Shown here: positions 1 through 8,358 of the stretch, in pieces
Layout of the letters: the number at the start of each line of letters is the position of its first letter
Numbering within the stretch: the stretch's first letter is position 1
Assembly: GCF_016650635.1 (NCBI RefSeq)
Contig: NZ_JAEKFI010000004.1
Span: forward strand, 1,250,001 to 1,314,000
Source: Pseudomonas sp. TH43
Lineage (GTDB): Bacteria > Pseudomonadota > Gammaproteobacteria > Pseudomonadales > Pseudomonadaceae
Reading direction: 5' to 3'
Length of the DNA: 64,000 nt
Translations under genes and position numbers: made by a program
Notes under the pieces: generated by a model
What the model was told of the DNA's origin: nothing
Database searches by the model: none
The model's input: the letters and a program-made list of their open reading frames with translations, nothing else

Positions 1-241
1 GCAGCCAGTGGAAATTCTCGCTGGTCACCAGTTCCTTCGCCGCAACCCAGCCACCGCCCTGCCCGGCTTCACTGCTGAAGCCGCGCCAGAAGATCGCCAG
101 CAACGGCAACAGCACCGCAACGCCAAGCAATACCAGCAGCAGGAGTTTGCCGCCAACGACGAAAATGCGGTCGCCGATCTCGGCTTTCGAAGCCTGTCGC
201 ACCTGCTTGTGCGGTAGCGGCAGCGCGAGATTGCTGTTCAT
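1..241 (-). CDS. 2-aminoethylphosphonate-type ABC transporter permease, N-terminal part
   Basis: The first 80 residues of an inner-membrane permease run off the left edge of the window. The start ATG overlaps the stop of the upstream ATPase gene by one base (TGATG), showing translational coupling within one operon. A basic cytoplasmic N-terminus is followed by one clear hydrophobic segment at about residues 27-52, as expected for the first helix of a binding-protein-dependent permease. The substrate is inferred only from the neighbouring ATPase and LysR regulator, which resemble 2-aminoethylphosphonate uptake clusters. An iron(III) or other anion importer is the alternative. Confidence 0.7.
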   Translation of the reverse strand, partial: MNSNLALPLPHKQVRQASKAEIGDRIFVVGGKLLLLVLLGVAVLLPLLAIFWRGFSSEAGQGGGWVAAKELVTSENFHWL

Positions 242-1317
242 CAGGCAAACACCTGCAAGCTGCGCGGCGGCAAGGCGACCATGATTTGTTGAGCACCGAG
301 GCGTGGCATGGCTTCCGGCGCGAGCTCGGCGAGCAGTGCGTGGCCCGGCAGTTGATCGAGTTCGAAGCTCATGCGGCAACGGTTGCCGAGGAAAGTGATC
401 TCACGAACCTTGGCCGGGAACAGGTTTTCTTCGTGCACCGGAGGATTGACGTTGATCGCTTCCGGACGGCAGAACAGACGGCCCGAAGCACGCTGGACGC
501 TGCCGTCGCTCAAGCGCAGGCTCATCCCGCCGACCTGCGCATGACTGTCGCTGCTGCGCTGGAACGGCAGCCAGTTGCCCTGGCCGACGAACTCGGCCAC
601 GAACGGCGTGGCCGGGCGGTTATAGATTTCCTGCGGGGTGGCGTACTGCTCGACGCGGCCGTTGTTCATCACGGCGATGCGGTCGGCCATCAGCATGGCC
701 TCGTCCTGATTGTGCGTGACCATCAGGGTGGTGATGCCGAGGTTGCGCTGCAGTTGGCGCAACTCGGTGCACAGATGCTCGCGGACGCGGGCGTCGAGTG
801 CCGACATCGGTTCATCGAGCAACAACAGCGAGGGCGCCGGCGCCAGCGCACGGGCCAGCGCGACACGTTGCTGTTGGCCGCCGGACAATTGGCCGGGGTA
901 TTTTTTCTCGCTGCCGGTGAGGCCGACCAGTTCGAGCATCTGCCCGACGCGGCGGCGCACCTCGTCGCGACCGCTGCCGGCGAGGCCGTAGGCAATGTTC
1001 GCTTCGACGGTGAGATTGGGGAACAGCGCGTAGGACTGGAACAAAATCCCGTAGTCGCGGGCCTGCGGGGCGAGGTACGAGACGTCGCGATCGCCGAGGT
1101 ACAACTCGCCGCTGTCCTGCTTTTCCAGGCCGGCGATGCAGCGCAGCAGCGTGGTCTTGCCGCAGCCCGACGGGCCGAGCAGGCACACCAGTTCACCGGC
1201 GGCGACGTCGAGGGAGACGTTATCCAGTGCGGTGAACGCGCCGAAGCGTTTCTGCACGCCGCGCACTTTCATCGGCGCACCGGGGTTGGTCAGGGCAGTT
1301 GCGATGGTAGGATTCAT
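241..1317 (-). CDS. ABC transporter ATP-binding protein, putative 2-aminoethylphosphonate importer
   Basis: A 358-residue cytoplasmic ATPase that would energise uptake through the permease encoded just downstream. Visible motifs are Walker A GPSGCGKT (about residues 48-55), the Q-loop in ILFQSYALFP, signature LSGGQQQR (144-151), Walker B LLLLDEP (164-170) and the switch histidine in MVTHNQDEA. The remaining C-terminal ~110 residues fit a TOBE-type regulatory domain, as in the CysA/PotA/FbpC class. The long form of the ABC domain and the neighbouring LysR gene fit the PhnT-like aminoethylphosphonate importers of pseudomonads. ATPase function is sure; substrate is an inference. A second in-frame Met at residue 16 could be the true start. 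Confidence 0.85.
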   Translation of the reverse strand: MNPTIATALTNPGAPMKVRGVQKRFGAFTALDNVSLDVAAGELVCLLGPSGCGKTTLLRCIAGLEKQDSGELYLGDRDVSYLAPQARDYGILFQSYALFPNLTVEANIAYGLAGSGRDEVRRRVGQMLELVGLTGSEKKYPGQLSGGQQQRVALARALAPAPSLLLLDEPMSALDARVREHLCTELRQLQRNLGITTLMVTHNQDEAMLMADRIAVMNNGRVEQYATPQEIYNRPATPFVAEFVGQGNWLPFQRSSDSHAQVGGMSLRLSDGSVQRASGRLFCRPEAINVNPPVHEENLFPAKVREITFLGNRCRMSFELDQLPGHALLAELAPEAMPRLGAQQIMVALPPRSLQVFA

Positions 1318-1450
1318 GGACAGACCTCATCAAGCAGATGGGGCCAATCCTAGAGTTGCAATGCGTCCGTCATGTGGCAACGAGGCAAAAACGGCCGATA
1401 GTGGTATTCGGGGATTTTGGTTCAAGTGATGGGGTGACTGATCTGGCGCC

Positions 1451-1527
1451 TTCGCGAGCAGGCTCGCTCCCACAGAGGATAGTGTTCACAGCGCAGATCC
1501 AATGTGGGAGCGAGCCTGCTCGCGAAG
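1451..1527. repeat. REP doublet, GTGGGAGCGAGCCTGCTCGCG family
   Basis: Two inverted copies of a REP core (left arm 1451-1475, right arm 1503-1527) face each other across about 27 bases. The element lies between the LysR gene and the ATPase gene. The same core recurs at 26263, 30534, 54710, 56256 and 62428. Such doublets (REPINs) are typical of P. fluorescens-group chromosomes. Confidence 0.9.
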
Positions 1528-1551
1528 AGGCCAGCTCGCACACTGAAGATC

Positions 1552-2415
1552 TCAGGCCGGAGACATTTCCTGGGCCAGGCCGAGAAACGCCGCCGGCAGC
1601 CGCGCGTTCTTGCGCTCCTTGAGGCAATACAGATACTCGGGAATCTGCGGTGCATTCTCGATCGTCAACACGCGTAACTGCGGATCATGCGGCACTTCCT
1701 GGCGGGCAATGATGCTGATGCCGATATTGCGCAACACCGCCTCACGAATCGATTCACGACTACCGATCTCCAACAACGGCCCGTAACTCACTCCGGCAGT
1801 CGCCAGCAATTCTTCCGTCAGCCGCCGCGTGGTCGAACCCGACTCGCGCATCAACAGCGTATGCCCGGCCAACGCACTGAGCGCCACATGCTCCTGCGCC
1901 GCCAACGGATGATTGCGATGCACCGCCAGCACCAGCGGATCAGTGCCCAACACCCGGCGAATCAACCGCGCATCCTCGAGCAGTTGCGACGAAGCCGCGA
2001 CATCCACCCGGTAGTCCTCCAACGCCTCAAGCACCTGCTGCGAGTTGCCGATTTCCACCGAGACCTCGACCTGCGGCAGGCGCTCACGAAAGGTCTTCAC
2101 CAGATCAAGGATGTAATACGGCGCGGTGGCGGCGATGCGCAACGTGCCCTGCACCTGGCCGCTGTTGCGCAGGAAAAACTCGATATCGGCCTCCTGCTGC
2201 AACAGCGCCTTGACCATCGGTAGCAATCGCGCGCCTTCGTCGCTGACGCTCAAGCGCCGGCCGCCCCGGTAGAACAACTCCACCGAATACTGACTTTCCA
2301 GATTGCGGATCTGCGTGGTCACGGTCGGTTGGCTGAGGCCGAGCTTTTTCGCCGCCAGCGTGATGCTGCCCAGGCGAGCAACCATGTAAAACGCCTTTAG
2401 CTCGGCACTCAGCAC
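1552..2415 (-). CDS. LysR-family transcriptional regulator of the aminoethylphosphonate locus (putative)
   Basis: A 287-residue LysR-type regulator. The winged helix-turn-helix occupies about residues 1-60, with the recognition helix around LGLSQPTVTTQIRNLE. The rest is a periplasmic-binding-protein-like effector domain from about residue 90. It is on the same strand as, and upstream of, the ABC ATPase gene, separated by about 230 bases that contain a REP doublet. Pseudomonas aminoethylphosphonate clusters commonly carry a LysR of this type, so it probably controls that operon, but no operator was recognised. Its start lies only 16 bases after the cadA stop, so some read-through from the metal-efflux gene is possible. 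Confidence 0.85.
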   Translation of the reverse strand: MLSAELKAFYMVARLGSITLAAKKLGLSQPTVTTQIRNLESQYSVELFYRGGRRLSVSDEGARLLPMVKALLQQEADIEFFLRNSGQVQGTLRIAATAPYYILDLVKTFRERLPQVEVSVEIGNSQQVLEALEDYRVDVAASSQLLEDARLIRRVLGTDPLVLAVHRNHPLAAQEHVALSALAGHTLLMRESGSTTRRLTEELLATAGVSYGPLLEIGSRESIREAVLRNIGISIIARQEVPHDPQLRVLTIENAPQIPEYLYCLKERKNARLPAAFLGLAQEMSPA

Positions 2416-2431
2416 AACCGTTCCTCTTCTT

Positions 2432-4741
2432 CTATTTACGCAGCAGGCGTAAACCGTTGAACACCACCAACAGGCTCACGCCCATGTCAGCAAACACCGC
2501 CATCCACATGGTGGCGAGCCCGGCGAAGGTTACCGCAAGAAAGATAGCCTTGATCACCAGCGCCAACGCAATGTTCTGTTTCAGGATACTGGCGGTATTG
2601 CGCGACAGGCTGATGAAAGCCGGGATCTTGCGCAGATCATCGTCCATCAGCGCGACATCGGCGGTTTCGATCGCGGTGTCGGTGCCCGCGGCGGCCATGG
2701 CAAAACCGATCTCGGCGCGGGCCAGAGCCGGCGCATCGTTGATACCGTCGCCGACCATGCCGACCCGATGGCCCTTTTTGTACAGTTCTTCAATGGCCTG
2801 AAGTTTGTCAGTCGGCAGTAAGTCGCCCTTGGCCTGATCAATACCGACCTGCGCCGCAATCGCTTGCGCGGTGTGGACGTTGTCGCCAGTGAGCATCAGG
2901 GTTTTTACGCCCAGTGCATGCAGCTGACGGATCGCTTCACGGCTGGTCTCCTTGACGGTGTCGGCCACAGCGAACAGCGCTAGTGGGCCGGACTTGTCGA
3001 GCAGCAACACCACGGATTTGCCCTGCTTTTCCAGCGCAAACAGCTTTTCTTCGAGTTGTGGCGAGCACAGACCCAATTCTTCGACCAGCCGATGGTTGCC
3101 CAAATGATAGGTCTGGCCGTTGATGTCACCTTTCACACCGCGCCCGCCCAGCGCTTCGAAGTTATCCACAATCAGCGCTGCGAAGTTTTTATCCACAGCG
3201 GCGTTGGCGATGGCCAGCGACACCGGGTGATCGGAACGCCCGGCCAGCGCTGCGGCAATCGCCGGGGCCGTCGCTTCAGCGGTCGGGTCGAGGGACAGGT
3301 AGTCGGTCTGCACCGGTTTGCCGTGGGTGATCGTCCCGGTTTTATCCAGCGCCAGATAATCGAGCTTGAAACCGCCCTCCAGGTACACGCCGCCCTTGAC
3401 CAGAATGCCTTTGCGCGCCGCTGCGGCGAGGCCGCTGACGATGGTCACCGGGGTGGAAATCACCAGCGCACATGGGCACGCAACCACCAGCAACACCAGC
3501 GCGCGGTAGATCCAGTCGAACCATACAGCGCCCATGAACAGCGGCGGGATGATCGCCACGGCCAAGGCAAACACAAACACCACGGGCGTGTAGATTTTCG
3601 AGAACTGATCGACGAAGCGCTGGGTCGGTGCCCGCGCACCTTGAGCCTGCTCGACGGCGTGAATGATGCGCGCCAGGGTCGAGTTGTTCGCCGCAGCGGT
3701 GACCGCGTATTCCAGCGAACCGGCCTGGTTGATGGTGCCCGCGAAGACTTTGTCGCCGACGGTTTTTTCTACCGGCAGACTCTCGCCAGTGATCGGCGCC
3801 TGATCGATGGTCGAACTGCCGCTGACCACTTCGCCGTCGAGCGCAATACGTTCGCCGGGTTTGACCCGAACGCGCGCGCCCAACTGGACGATTTTCACGT
3901 CCTGTTCGAGCCAACTTCCATCAGCCTGCTGCACGGTGGCCTGCTCGGGCGTCATCTGCATCAGGCCGCCGATGGCGTTACGCGCACGGTCCAGCGAACG
4001 CGCTTCGATCAATTCGGCGACGGTGAACAGAAACATCACCATCGCCGCTTCTGGCCACTGACCGATGAGGATTGCACCGGTCACGGCAATACTCATCAGC
4101 GCGTTGATGTTGAGGTTGCGGTTCTTCAGGGCGATCCAGCCCTTTTTATAAGTGGTCAGGCCACCGCTGAGGATCGACACCAGCGCGATGATCGCCACCA
4201 CCCAGGTTGGCGCGGCGTTGGTGAAGTGGATGACTTCGGCAGCAAGCGCACCGATGCCGGACAGTGCCAGCGGCCACCAGTGTTTTTTCACAGGCGCAGG
4301 TGCTGGCGCGTCGACGCCCGCCTCCAGCGGCTCGGCGTGCATGCCCAAGGATTTGATCGCCTCGGTGATGGGCTCCGTGCCCGGCAGCGTGTGGGTTACG
4401 CCGAGGACGCGATTGATCAGGTTGAATTCCAGTTGTTCAACGCCGGCGAGTTTGCCGAGTTTGTTCTGGATCAGCGTCTGCTCGGTCGGGCAGTCCATCG
4501 CCTCGATGCGGAAATTGCTCAACCGCGCATCGGCGCTGGTTTTCTCGCTTAGTTGCACCAACGCAGGCGCGGCGGCTTCCGACGAGCAGCAGGAATCTTC
4601 GTGCGCATGTACCGGTGCCGGTGCTGCAACTTTCGACCCGCAGCAGGAATCGCCGCCATGGGAATGCTTATGCACAGGCTGCAATTTATGACTGTGATCG
4701 TGCCCGTCGCCGGGCTTGTGGGTGTGCTGGGAATCGCTCAT
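2432..4741 (-). CDS. cadA: Heavy-metal-exporting P1B-type ATPase (Cd/Zn/Pb)
   Basis: A 769-residue inner-membrane pump that exports divalent soft metals using ATP. The first ~60 residues are rich in His and Cys (HTHKP, HDHSH, SCCGS, SCCSS). A single HMA domain follows (about 74-140) with the variant metal site MDCPTE. The ATPase core shows the actuator loop TGES, the intramembrane CPC motif in VACPCALV, the phosphorylation site DKTGT and the hinge GDGINDAP. Hydrophobic segments flank each. The gene is divergent from a MerR-type regulator, and its promoter overlaps that regulator's operator. CPC plus His/Cys-rich tail indicates Cd/Zn/Pb rather than Cu, for which the CopR/CueR pairing would be expected. 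Confidence 0.95.
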   Translation of the reverse strand: MSDSQHTHKPGDGHDHSHKLQPVHKHSHGGDSCCGSKVAAPAPVHAHEDSCCSSEAAAPALVQLSEKTSADARLSNFRIEAMDCPTEQTLIQNKLGKLAGVEQLEFNLINRVLGVTHTLPGTEPITEAIKSLGMHAEPLEAGVDAPAPAPVKKHWWPLALSGIGALAAEVIHFTNAAPTWVVAIIALVSILSGGLTTYKKGWIALKNRNLNINALMSIAVTGAILIGQWPEAAMVMFLFTVAELIEARSLDRARNAIGGLMQMTPEQATVQQADGSWLEQDVKIVQLGARVRVKPGERIALDGEVVSGSSTIDQAPITGESLPVEKTVGDKVFAGTINQAGSLEYAVTAAANNSTLARIIHAVEQAQGARAPTQRFVDQFSKIYTPVVFVFALAVAIIPPLFMGAVWFDWIYRALVLLVVACPCALVISTPVTIVSGLAAAARKGILVKGGVYLEGGFKLDYLALDKTGTITHGKPVQTDYLSLDPTAEATAPAIAAALAGRSDHPVSLAIANAAVDKNFAALIVDNFEALGGRGVKGDINGQTYHLGNHRLVEELGLCSPQLEEKLFALEKQGKSVVLLLDKSGPLALFAVADTVKETSREAIRQLHALGVKTLMLTGDNVHTAQAIAAQVGIDQAKGDLLPTDKLQAIEELYKKGHRVGMVGDGINDAPALARAEIGFAMAAAGTDTAIETADVALMDDDLRKIPAFISLSRNTASILKQNIALALVIKAIFLAVTFAGLATMWMAVFADMGVSLLVVFNGLRLLRK

Positions 4742-4777
4742 TGGTCGCGTCCATGAAGGTGCCTGTTGCCAAGTAAA

Positions 4778-4803
4778 GACCCTGTAGCCACTATAGGGTC
4801 AAG
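4778..4803 (-). promoter_or_regulatory. MerR-type operator/promoter of cadA
   Basis: An imperfect dyad (GACCCTATAGTGGCTACAGG, then GTC, reading toward cadA) lies between a -35-like TTGACC (4803-4798) and a -10-like TTTACT or TTACTT. The spacer is about 19-20 bases. This stretched spacer with a central dyad is the hallmark of MerR-family activated promoters, and it sits in the cadA/cadR divergent region. Confidence 0.8.
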
Positions 4804-4825
4804 CACCCTTTTGGAGATTGCCGTC

Positions 4826-5275
4826 ATGAAGATCGGAGAACTGGCCAAACTGACCGATTGCGCCGTGGAAACCATCCGCTACTACGAGCGCGAAAACCTG
4901 CTGCCGGAGCCAGCCCGCAGCGACGGCAACTACCGCGTCTACACCCAGGCCCATGCCGAGCGCCTGACCTTCATCCGCAACTGCCGCACCCTCGACATGA
5001 CCCTCGAAGAAATTCGCAGCCTGCTGGCCATGCGTGACAGCCCACAGGATCAGTGTGCAAGCGTGAACACGCTGATCGACGAGCACATCCAGCACGTGAA
5101 GGCGCGGATTGACGGGTTACTGGCGTTGCAGACACAGTTGCTCGACCTGCGCCAACGCTGTGGCGAAGGGCCCGGGGCCGATCAATGCGGAATTTTGCAG
5201 CGGCTGGAAGTCAGCGGCGGAGTCGTCGCCACCGAAGTCGAACACTCCCACGTAGGCCGCAGCCACGGCCACTAG
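4826..5275 (+). CDS. cadR: Cd(II)/Pb(II)-responsive MerR-family regulator
   Basis: A 149-residue regulator. The MerR helix-turn-helix is at residues 1-70 and begins MKIGELAKLTDCAVETIRYY. A dimerisation helix and a metal-binding region with Cys77, Cys112 and Cys121 follow, and the tail is histidine-rich (HSHVGRSHGH), as in P. putida CadR. The internal ATG at 4826 is chosen over an upstream one at 4766 because it matches the family N-terminus and places the operator upstream. It is divergent from cadA. Metal binding would under-twist the shared operator and activate cadA. Confidence 0.93.
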   Translation: MKIGELAKLTDCAVETIRYYERENLLPEPARSDGNYRVYTQAHAERLTFIRNCRTLDMTLEEIRSLLAMRDSPQDQCASVNTLIDEHIQHVKARIDGLLALQTQLLDLRQRCGEGPGADQCGILQRLEVSGGVVATEVEHSHVGRSHGH

Positions 5276-5290
5276 GAACACCACAAAATC

Positions 5291-5384
5291 CCTGTAGGAG
5301 CCGAGCTTGCTCGCGAAGACGTCAACACATTCAACATCAATGTGTCGGACAGAGCGCTTTCGCGAGCAAGCTTTGCTCCTACGG
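5291..5384. repeat. REP doublet, TGTAGGAGCnnnGCTTGCTCGCGA family
   Basis: Inverted REP cores (5293-5317 and 5359-5384) lie between the convergent cadR gene and the hypothetical gene at 5394. They sit directly at the 3' ends of both, where they could limit read-through. Confidence 0.85.
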
Positions 5385-5393
5385 GTTCGGTGT

Positions 5394-6224
5394 TCAGATC
5401 ACGTCGAAACTCACTTCCGTGACGGCGCCCGGGTCCCAGTAAAAATTCGCACTGAGGCGCGCGCCCAGATAAATCACGTATTGCACCGTCACCCTGCGCC
5501 CGACATGCGCCTGATAAACCTCAGGGGCAATGTGAAACGCCATCGTCTGCTTTGGGTTTACAGCCAACCTGCGCTGACGCTCGACCCAATGATCCGGCGC
5601 TTGCGTCCAGAGAACTTCGATGCCGTAACAGGCGCGCAGGTTTTCAATCGGCCGCAGGCTTACGGTAACTCCATCAGGATACGTCGCAGCTTCCAGCACG
5701 CCATTCACCACGCCTTCTACCTCAAGCACAGACTTGCGGCCCAGTTCTGGTGCGACGAAGACTTTCTGCGCTGGGGAAGGTTTTGCACCACCGGCTTGTG
5801 GAAGGTGAAAGAAAGTCACCTCGACATCAAGGCCTACCAAGCGCTTGAGCGCGCTGTCAGGGATGGCAATCGGGATCCAGTAATCTTTGCTGTCCACCAC
5901 AACATCCGCAGATTGGAACGATGGCGAACCGTCCAATGGCAGCCACTCGACGCGAAGCTTGTCGCCGATGAGGATTTGCGGCGAGGACGGATCCAGCAGG
6001 GCGTATGTCGAATTGATAAACGGCGAGCCCGGCCCAATGATTTCCAGAGGAATGACAGCGCCTTCCGGCTCGGTCGTACCGAACGCTAAATAGTGGTTTG
6101 GCTTTGAGTGGAAATAGGCGATCAGTGGCGGCTGTAATGCCGTTGCTTTCGCTGTCAGTGCCGTCTCTGTCGAGATGCCTGAGCCTGTATTACCGCCATC
6201 GAAAAAACCACCTACGTCTGCCAT
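5394..6224 (-). CDS. Hypothetical protein, 276 residues, probably beta-rich
   Basis: I do not recognise this protein. It has no signal peptide, membrane helix or catalytic motif that I can name. The start MADVGGFF at 6224 is preferred over the ATG six bases upstream because a GAGG ribosome site lies 8 bases before it. The sequence alternates hydrophobic and polar residues with many Gly, Pro and Val. It seems to hold two similar halves, each with a stretch on boundary and exchange terms (GDKLRVEWLPLDG; GIEVLWTQAPDHW), suggestive of tandem immunoglobulin-like beta domains. It stands alone between cadR and thyA, bounded by REP doublets on both sides. Confidence 0.7.
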   Translation of the reverse strand: MADVGGFFDGGNTGSGISTETALTAKATALQPPLIAYFHSKPNHYLAFGTTEPEGAVIPLEIIGPGSPFINSTYALLDPSSPQILIGDKLRVEWLPLDGSPSFQSADVVVDSKDYWIPIAIPDSALKRLVGLDVEVTFFHLPQAGGAKPSPAQKVFVAPELGRKSVLEVEGVVNGVLEAATYPDGVTVSLRPIENLRACYGIEVLWTQAPDHWVERQRRLAVNPKQTMAFHIAPEVYQAHVGRRVTVQYVIYLGARLSANFYWDPGAVTEVSFDVI

Positions 6225-6335
6225 GACCATTACCTCACTGTGGAGGCCATCAGCTAAGCACGGGACGAGGCACGTCGGCTACTGTCAGAAATGACAGTGG
6301 ACACACACAAAACCTGAATATTTCCACAAAACCAA

Positions 6336-6424
6336 TGTGGGAGCTGGCTTGCCAGCGATAGCGGTTTTTCAGACACATCAATGTTGAATGTGCCGCCGTC
6401 ATCGCTGGCAAGCCAGCTCCCACA
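6336..6424. repeat. REP doublet, GTGGGAGCTGGCTTGCCAGCGAT family
   Basis: Inverted arms at 6336-6360 and 6400-6424, separated by about 40 bases, lie just downstream of the thyA stop. The same family occurs at 17015 and 24171. Confidence 0.9.
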
Positions 6425-6441
6425 AGTTTAATGGCAAGTCT

Positions 6442-7413
6442 TTAGACCGCCATTGGCGCGGTCATTGGCGCATGGTGCTCGTAACCTTCCAGCGAGAAGT
6501 CGCTCGGTTCGACCAGTTCCAGCCATTCCGGCTGGTACACGCCGGTCTTGGCAAATTCCGGTACGCGGTCGGAGATTTTCAGTTTCGGCATGGCGAACGG
6601 CTCGCGCTTGAGCTGTTCGTTGAGCATGTCCAAATGGTTCTCGTAGACGTGTGCATCACCGATGAAATAGGTGAACCAGCGCGGCGTGTAACCGGTCAGG
6701 CGACCGATCAGGCTCAGCAGCGCGGCGCCTTCGGTGAGGTTGAACGGTGTGCCCAGACCCAGGTCGTTGGAGCGGATGTAGAGGGTCAGAGAAATCTCTT
6801 TGGTCTCGACATTCGGGTGGAATTGATACAGCAGATGGCACGGCGGCAGGGCCATTTCGTCCAGCTGTGCGACGTTCCAGCCGTGGAACAGAATGCGGCG
6901 GCTACCCGGATCGTTGATGATCGTGTCAACGCACTGACGCACCTGATCGATGGCTTTGTACAGCACCACGTAAGCCTGGCCGTCTTGTTCGCCTTGAGCG
7001 ATCTGCTTGTAGCCATTGTTCAAGGTTTGCTCGATGGCCGCCGTGTTGCTCAGCGGGATCTGCTTGTACGCCGGCCATTTGCGCCATTGCACACCGTAGA
7101 TTTCGCCGAGGTCGTCGTCACCCTGGCGGAACGGATTGGCCAGCCACTGGGCGTTTTCGTTGGCGTTCTGGTCCCAGACCTTGCAGCCCAGCGCGCGGAA
7201 TTCAGCGGCGTTGTTGACGCCACGGAGAAACCCGCACATCTCGCCGATGGCCGATTTGAAGGCCATTTTGCGCGTGGTGATCGCCGGAAAACCTTCCTGC
7301 AGATCGAAACGCAGCATCGCGCCCGGAAAGCTGATGGTGTTGATGCCGGTGCGGTTGGCCTGTTTGCTGCCGTTCTGAATGACGTGCGAGACCAGTTCGA
7401 GATATTGCTTCAT
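6442..7413 (-). CDS. thyA: Thymidylate synthase
   Basis: Converts dUMP to dTMP with methylene-tetrahydrofolate as methyl and hydride donor, the only de novo source of thymidylate. The 323-residue protein is longer than the 264-residue E. coli enzyme because of an insertion in the first 150 residues, a form seen in many pseudomonads. Visible are the phosphate-binding arginine near residue 21 (NRTG), the paired SRR (171-173), the catalytic cysteine in ALPPCHLLYQF (Cys192) and the nucleotide-binding GDAHVYENH. It follows lgt by 50 bases on the same strand, the conserved lgt-thyA order of gamma-proteobacteria. Confidence 0.97.
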   Translation of the reverse strand: MKQYLELVSHVIQNGSKQANRTGINTISFPGAMLRFDLQEGFPAITTRKMAFKSAIGEMCGFLRGVNNAAEFRALGCKVWDQNANENAQWLANPFRQGDDDLGEIYGVQWRKWPAYKQIPLSNTAAIEQTLNNGYKQIAQGEQDGQAYVVLYKAIDQVRQCVDTIINDPGSRRILFHGWNVAQLDEMALPPCHLLYQFHPNVETKEISLTLYIRSNDLGLGTPFNLTEGAALLSLIGRLTGYTPRWFTYFIGDAHVYENHLDMLNEQLKREPFAMPKLKISDRVPEFAKTGVYQPEWLELVEPSDFSLEGYEHHAPMTAPMAV

Positions 7414-7434
7414 GAGTTACCTGTGTCCTTTGAG

Positions 7435-7455
7435 CCCCGCCGTCGCGCGGCGGGG
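7435..7455 (-). terminator. GC-rich intercistronic hairpin between lgt and thyA
   Basis: An 8-bp perfect stem (CCCCGCCG / CGGCGGGG) with a 5-base loop lies between the lgt stop and the thyA start. No long T-tract follows on the minus strand, so it is more likely a partial terminator or a message-processing element than a full stop. Confidence 0.5.
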
Positions 7456-7463
7456 TTCGTAGT

Positions 7464-8279
7464 TTAAGCCGTCGGAGCGAGCGGTGCTGCCGGCGCGCGA
7501 CGATAGGCCAGCCAGATCAGGAACAGCCCGCCGATGATCATCGGCACACAGAGCACCTGGCCCATGGTCAGCCAGTTCCACGCCAAGTAGCCGAGTTGCG
7601 CATCCGGCACGCGGACGAACTCGACGATGAAACGGAAGATGCCGTAGAACAGCGCGAACATGCCGGAAACGGCCATGGTCGGACGCGGCTTGCGCGAGAA
7701 AATCCACAGGATCAGGAACAGCGCCACGCCTTCGAGCGCGAACTGATACAGCTGCGACGGGTGACGCGGCAGTTGCGCCGGATCGCTGAATGGCGGGAAG
7801 ACCATGGCCCATGGCACGTCGGTCGCCTTGCCCCACAATTCGGCGTTGATGAAGTTACCGATGCGCCCGGCACCCAGGCCGATCGGCACCATCGGTGCGA
7901 CGAAGTCCATCAACTGGAAGAACGACTTGCCGTTGCGCTTGCCGAACCACAATGCAGCCAGCATTACGCCGATAAAGCCGCCGTGGAACGACATGCCGCC
8001 CTTCCACACTTCGAAAATCAGCGTCGGGTTGGCGAGGTAGGCGCTCAGATCGTAGAACAGCACGTAGCCCAGACGTCCGCCGACGATCACGCCCATCGAC
8101 AGCCAGAAGATCAGATCGGAGAGTTTCTCCTTGCTCCAGGTCGGGTCGAAGCGGTTGAGCCGGCGCGACGCCAGCAGCCACGCACCGCCGATGCCGATCA
8201 GGTACATCAGGCCGTACCAATGGATTTTCAGCGGACCGATGGACAAGGCCACCGGGTCGATCTGCGGGTAAGGCAGCAT
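7464..8279 (-). CDS. lgt: Prolipoprotein diacylglyceryl transferase
   Basis: An inner-membrane enzyme that transfers diacylglycerol from phosphatidylglycerol to the lipobox cysteine of prolipoproteins, the first step of lipoprotein maturation. The 271-residue length is typical. The signature GRIGNFINAELWG is present near residue 140, with several membrane helices and the N-terminal HWYGLMYLIG motif. It is upstream of thyA in an apparent operon. The TSUP permease gene precedes it on the same strand with a gap of about 80 bases. Confidence 0.97.
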   Translation of the reverse strand: MLPYPQIDPVALSIGPLKIHWYGLMYLIGIGGAWLLASRRLNRFDPTWSKEKLSDLIFWLSMGVIVGGRLGYVLFYDLSAYLANPTLIFEVWKGGMSFHGGFIGVMLAALWFGKRNGKSFFQLMDFVAPMVPIGLGAGRIGNFINAELWGKATDVPWAMVFPPFSDPAQLPRHPSQLYQFALEGVALFLILWIFSRKPRPTMAVSGMFALFYGIFRFIVEFVRVPDAQLGYLAWNWLTMGQVLCVPMIIGGLFLIWLAYRRAPAAPLAPTA

Positions 8280-8358
8280 TGCGACTCCTCGTTAGAGTTG
8301 AAACCAAAATTCCCGGGCGACGCTGCCACCTCAGGATTAAGCCAGGATTGCGGCGCGG

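Noticed and set aside
286..1353. Long plus-strand frame (355 codons) opposite the ABC ATPase gene
   Set aside because: Antisense shadow caused by high-GC codon bias; no family motifs, while the minus strand has all ABC signatures.
3056..4552. 498-codon plus-strand frame opposite cadA
   Set aside because: Antisense shadow of the P-type ATPase with biased composition.
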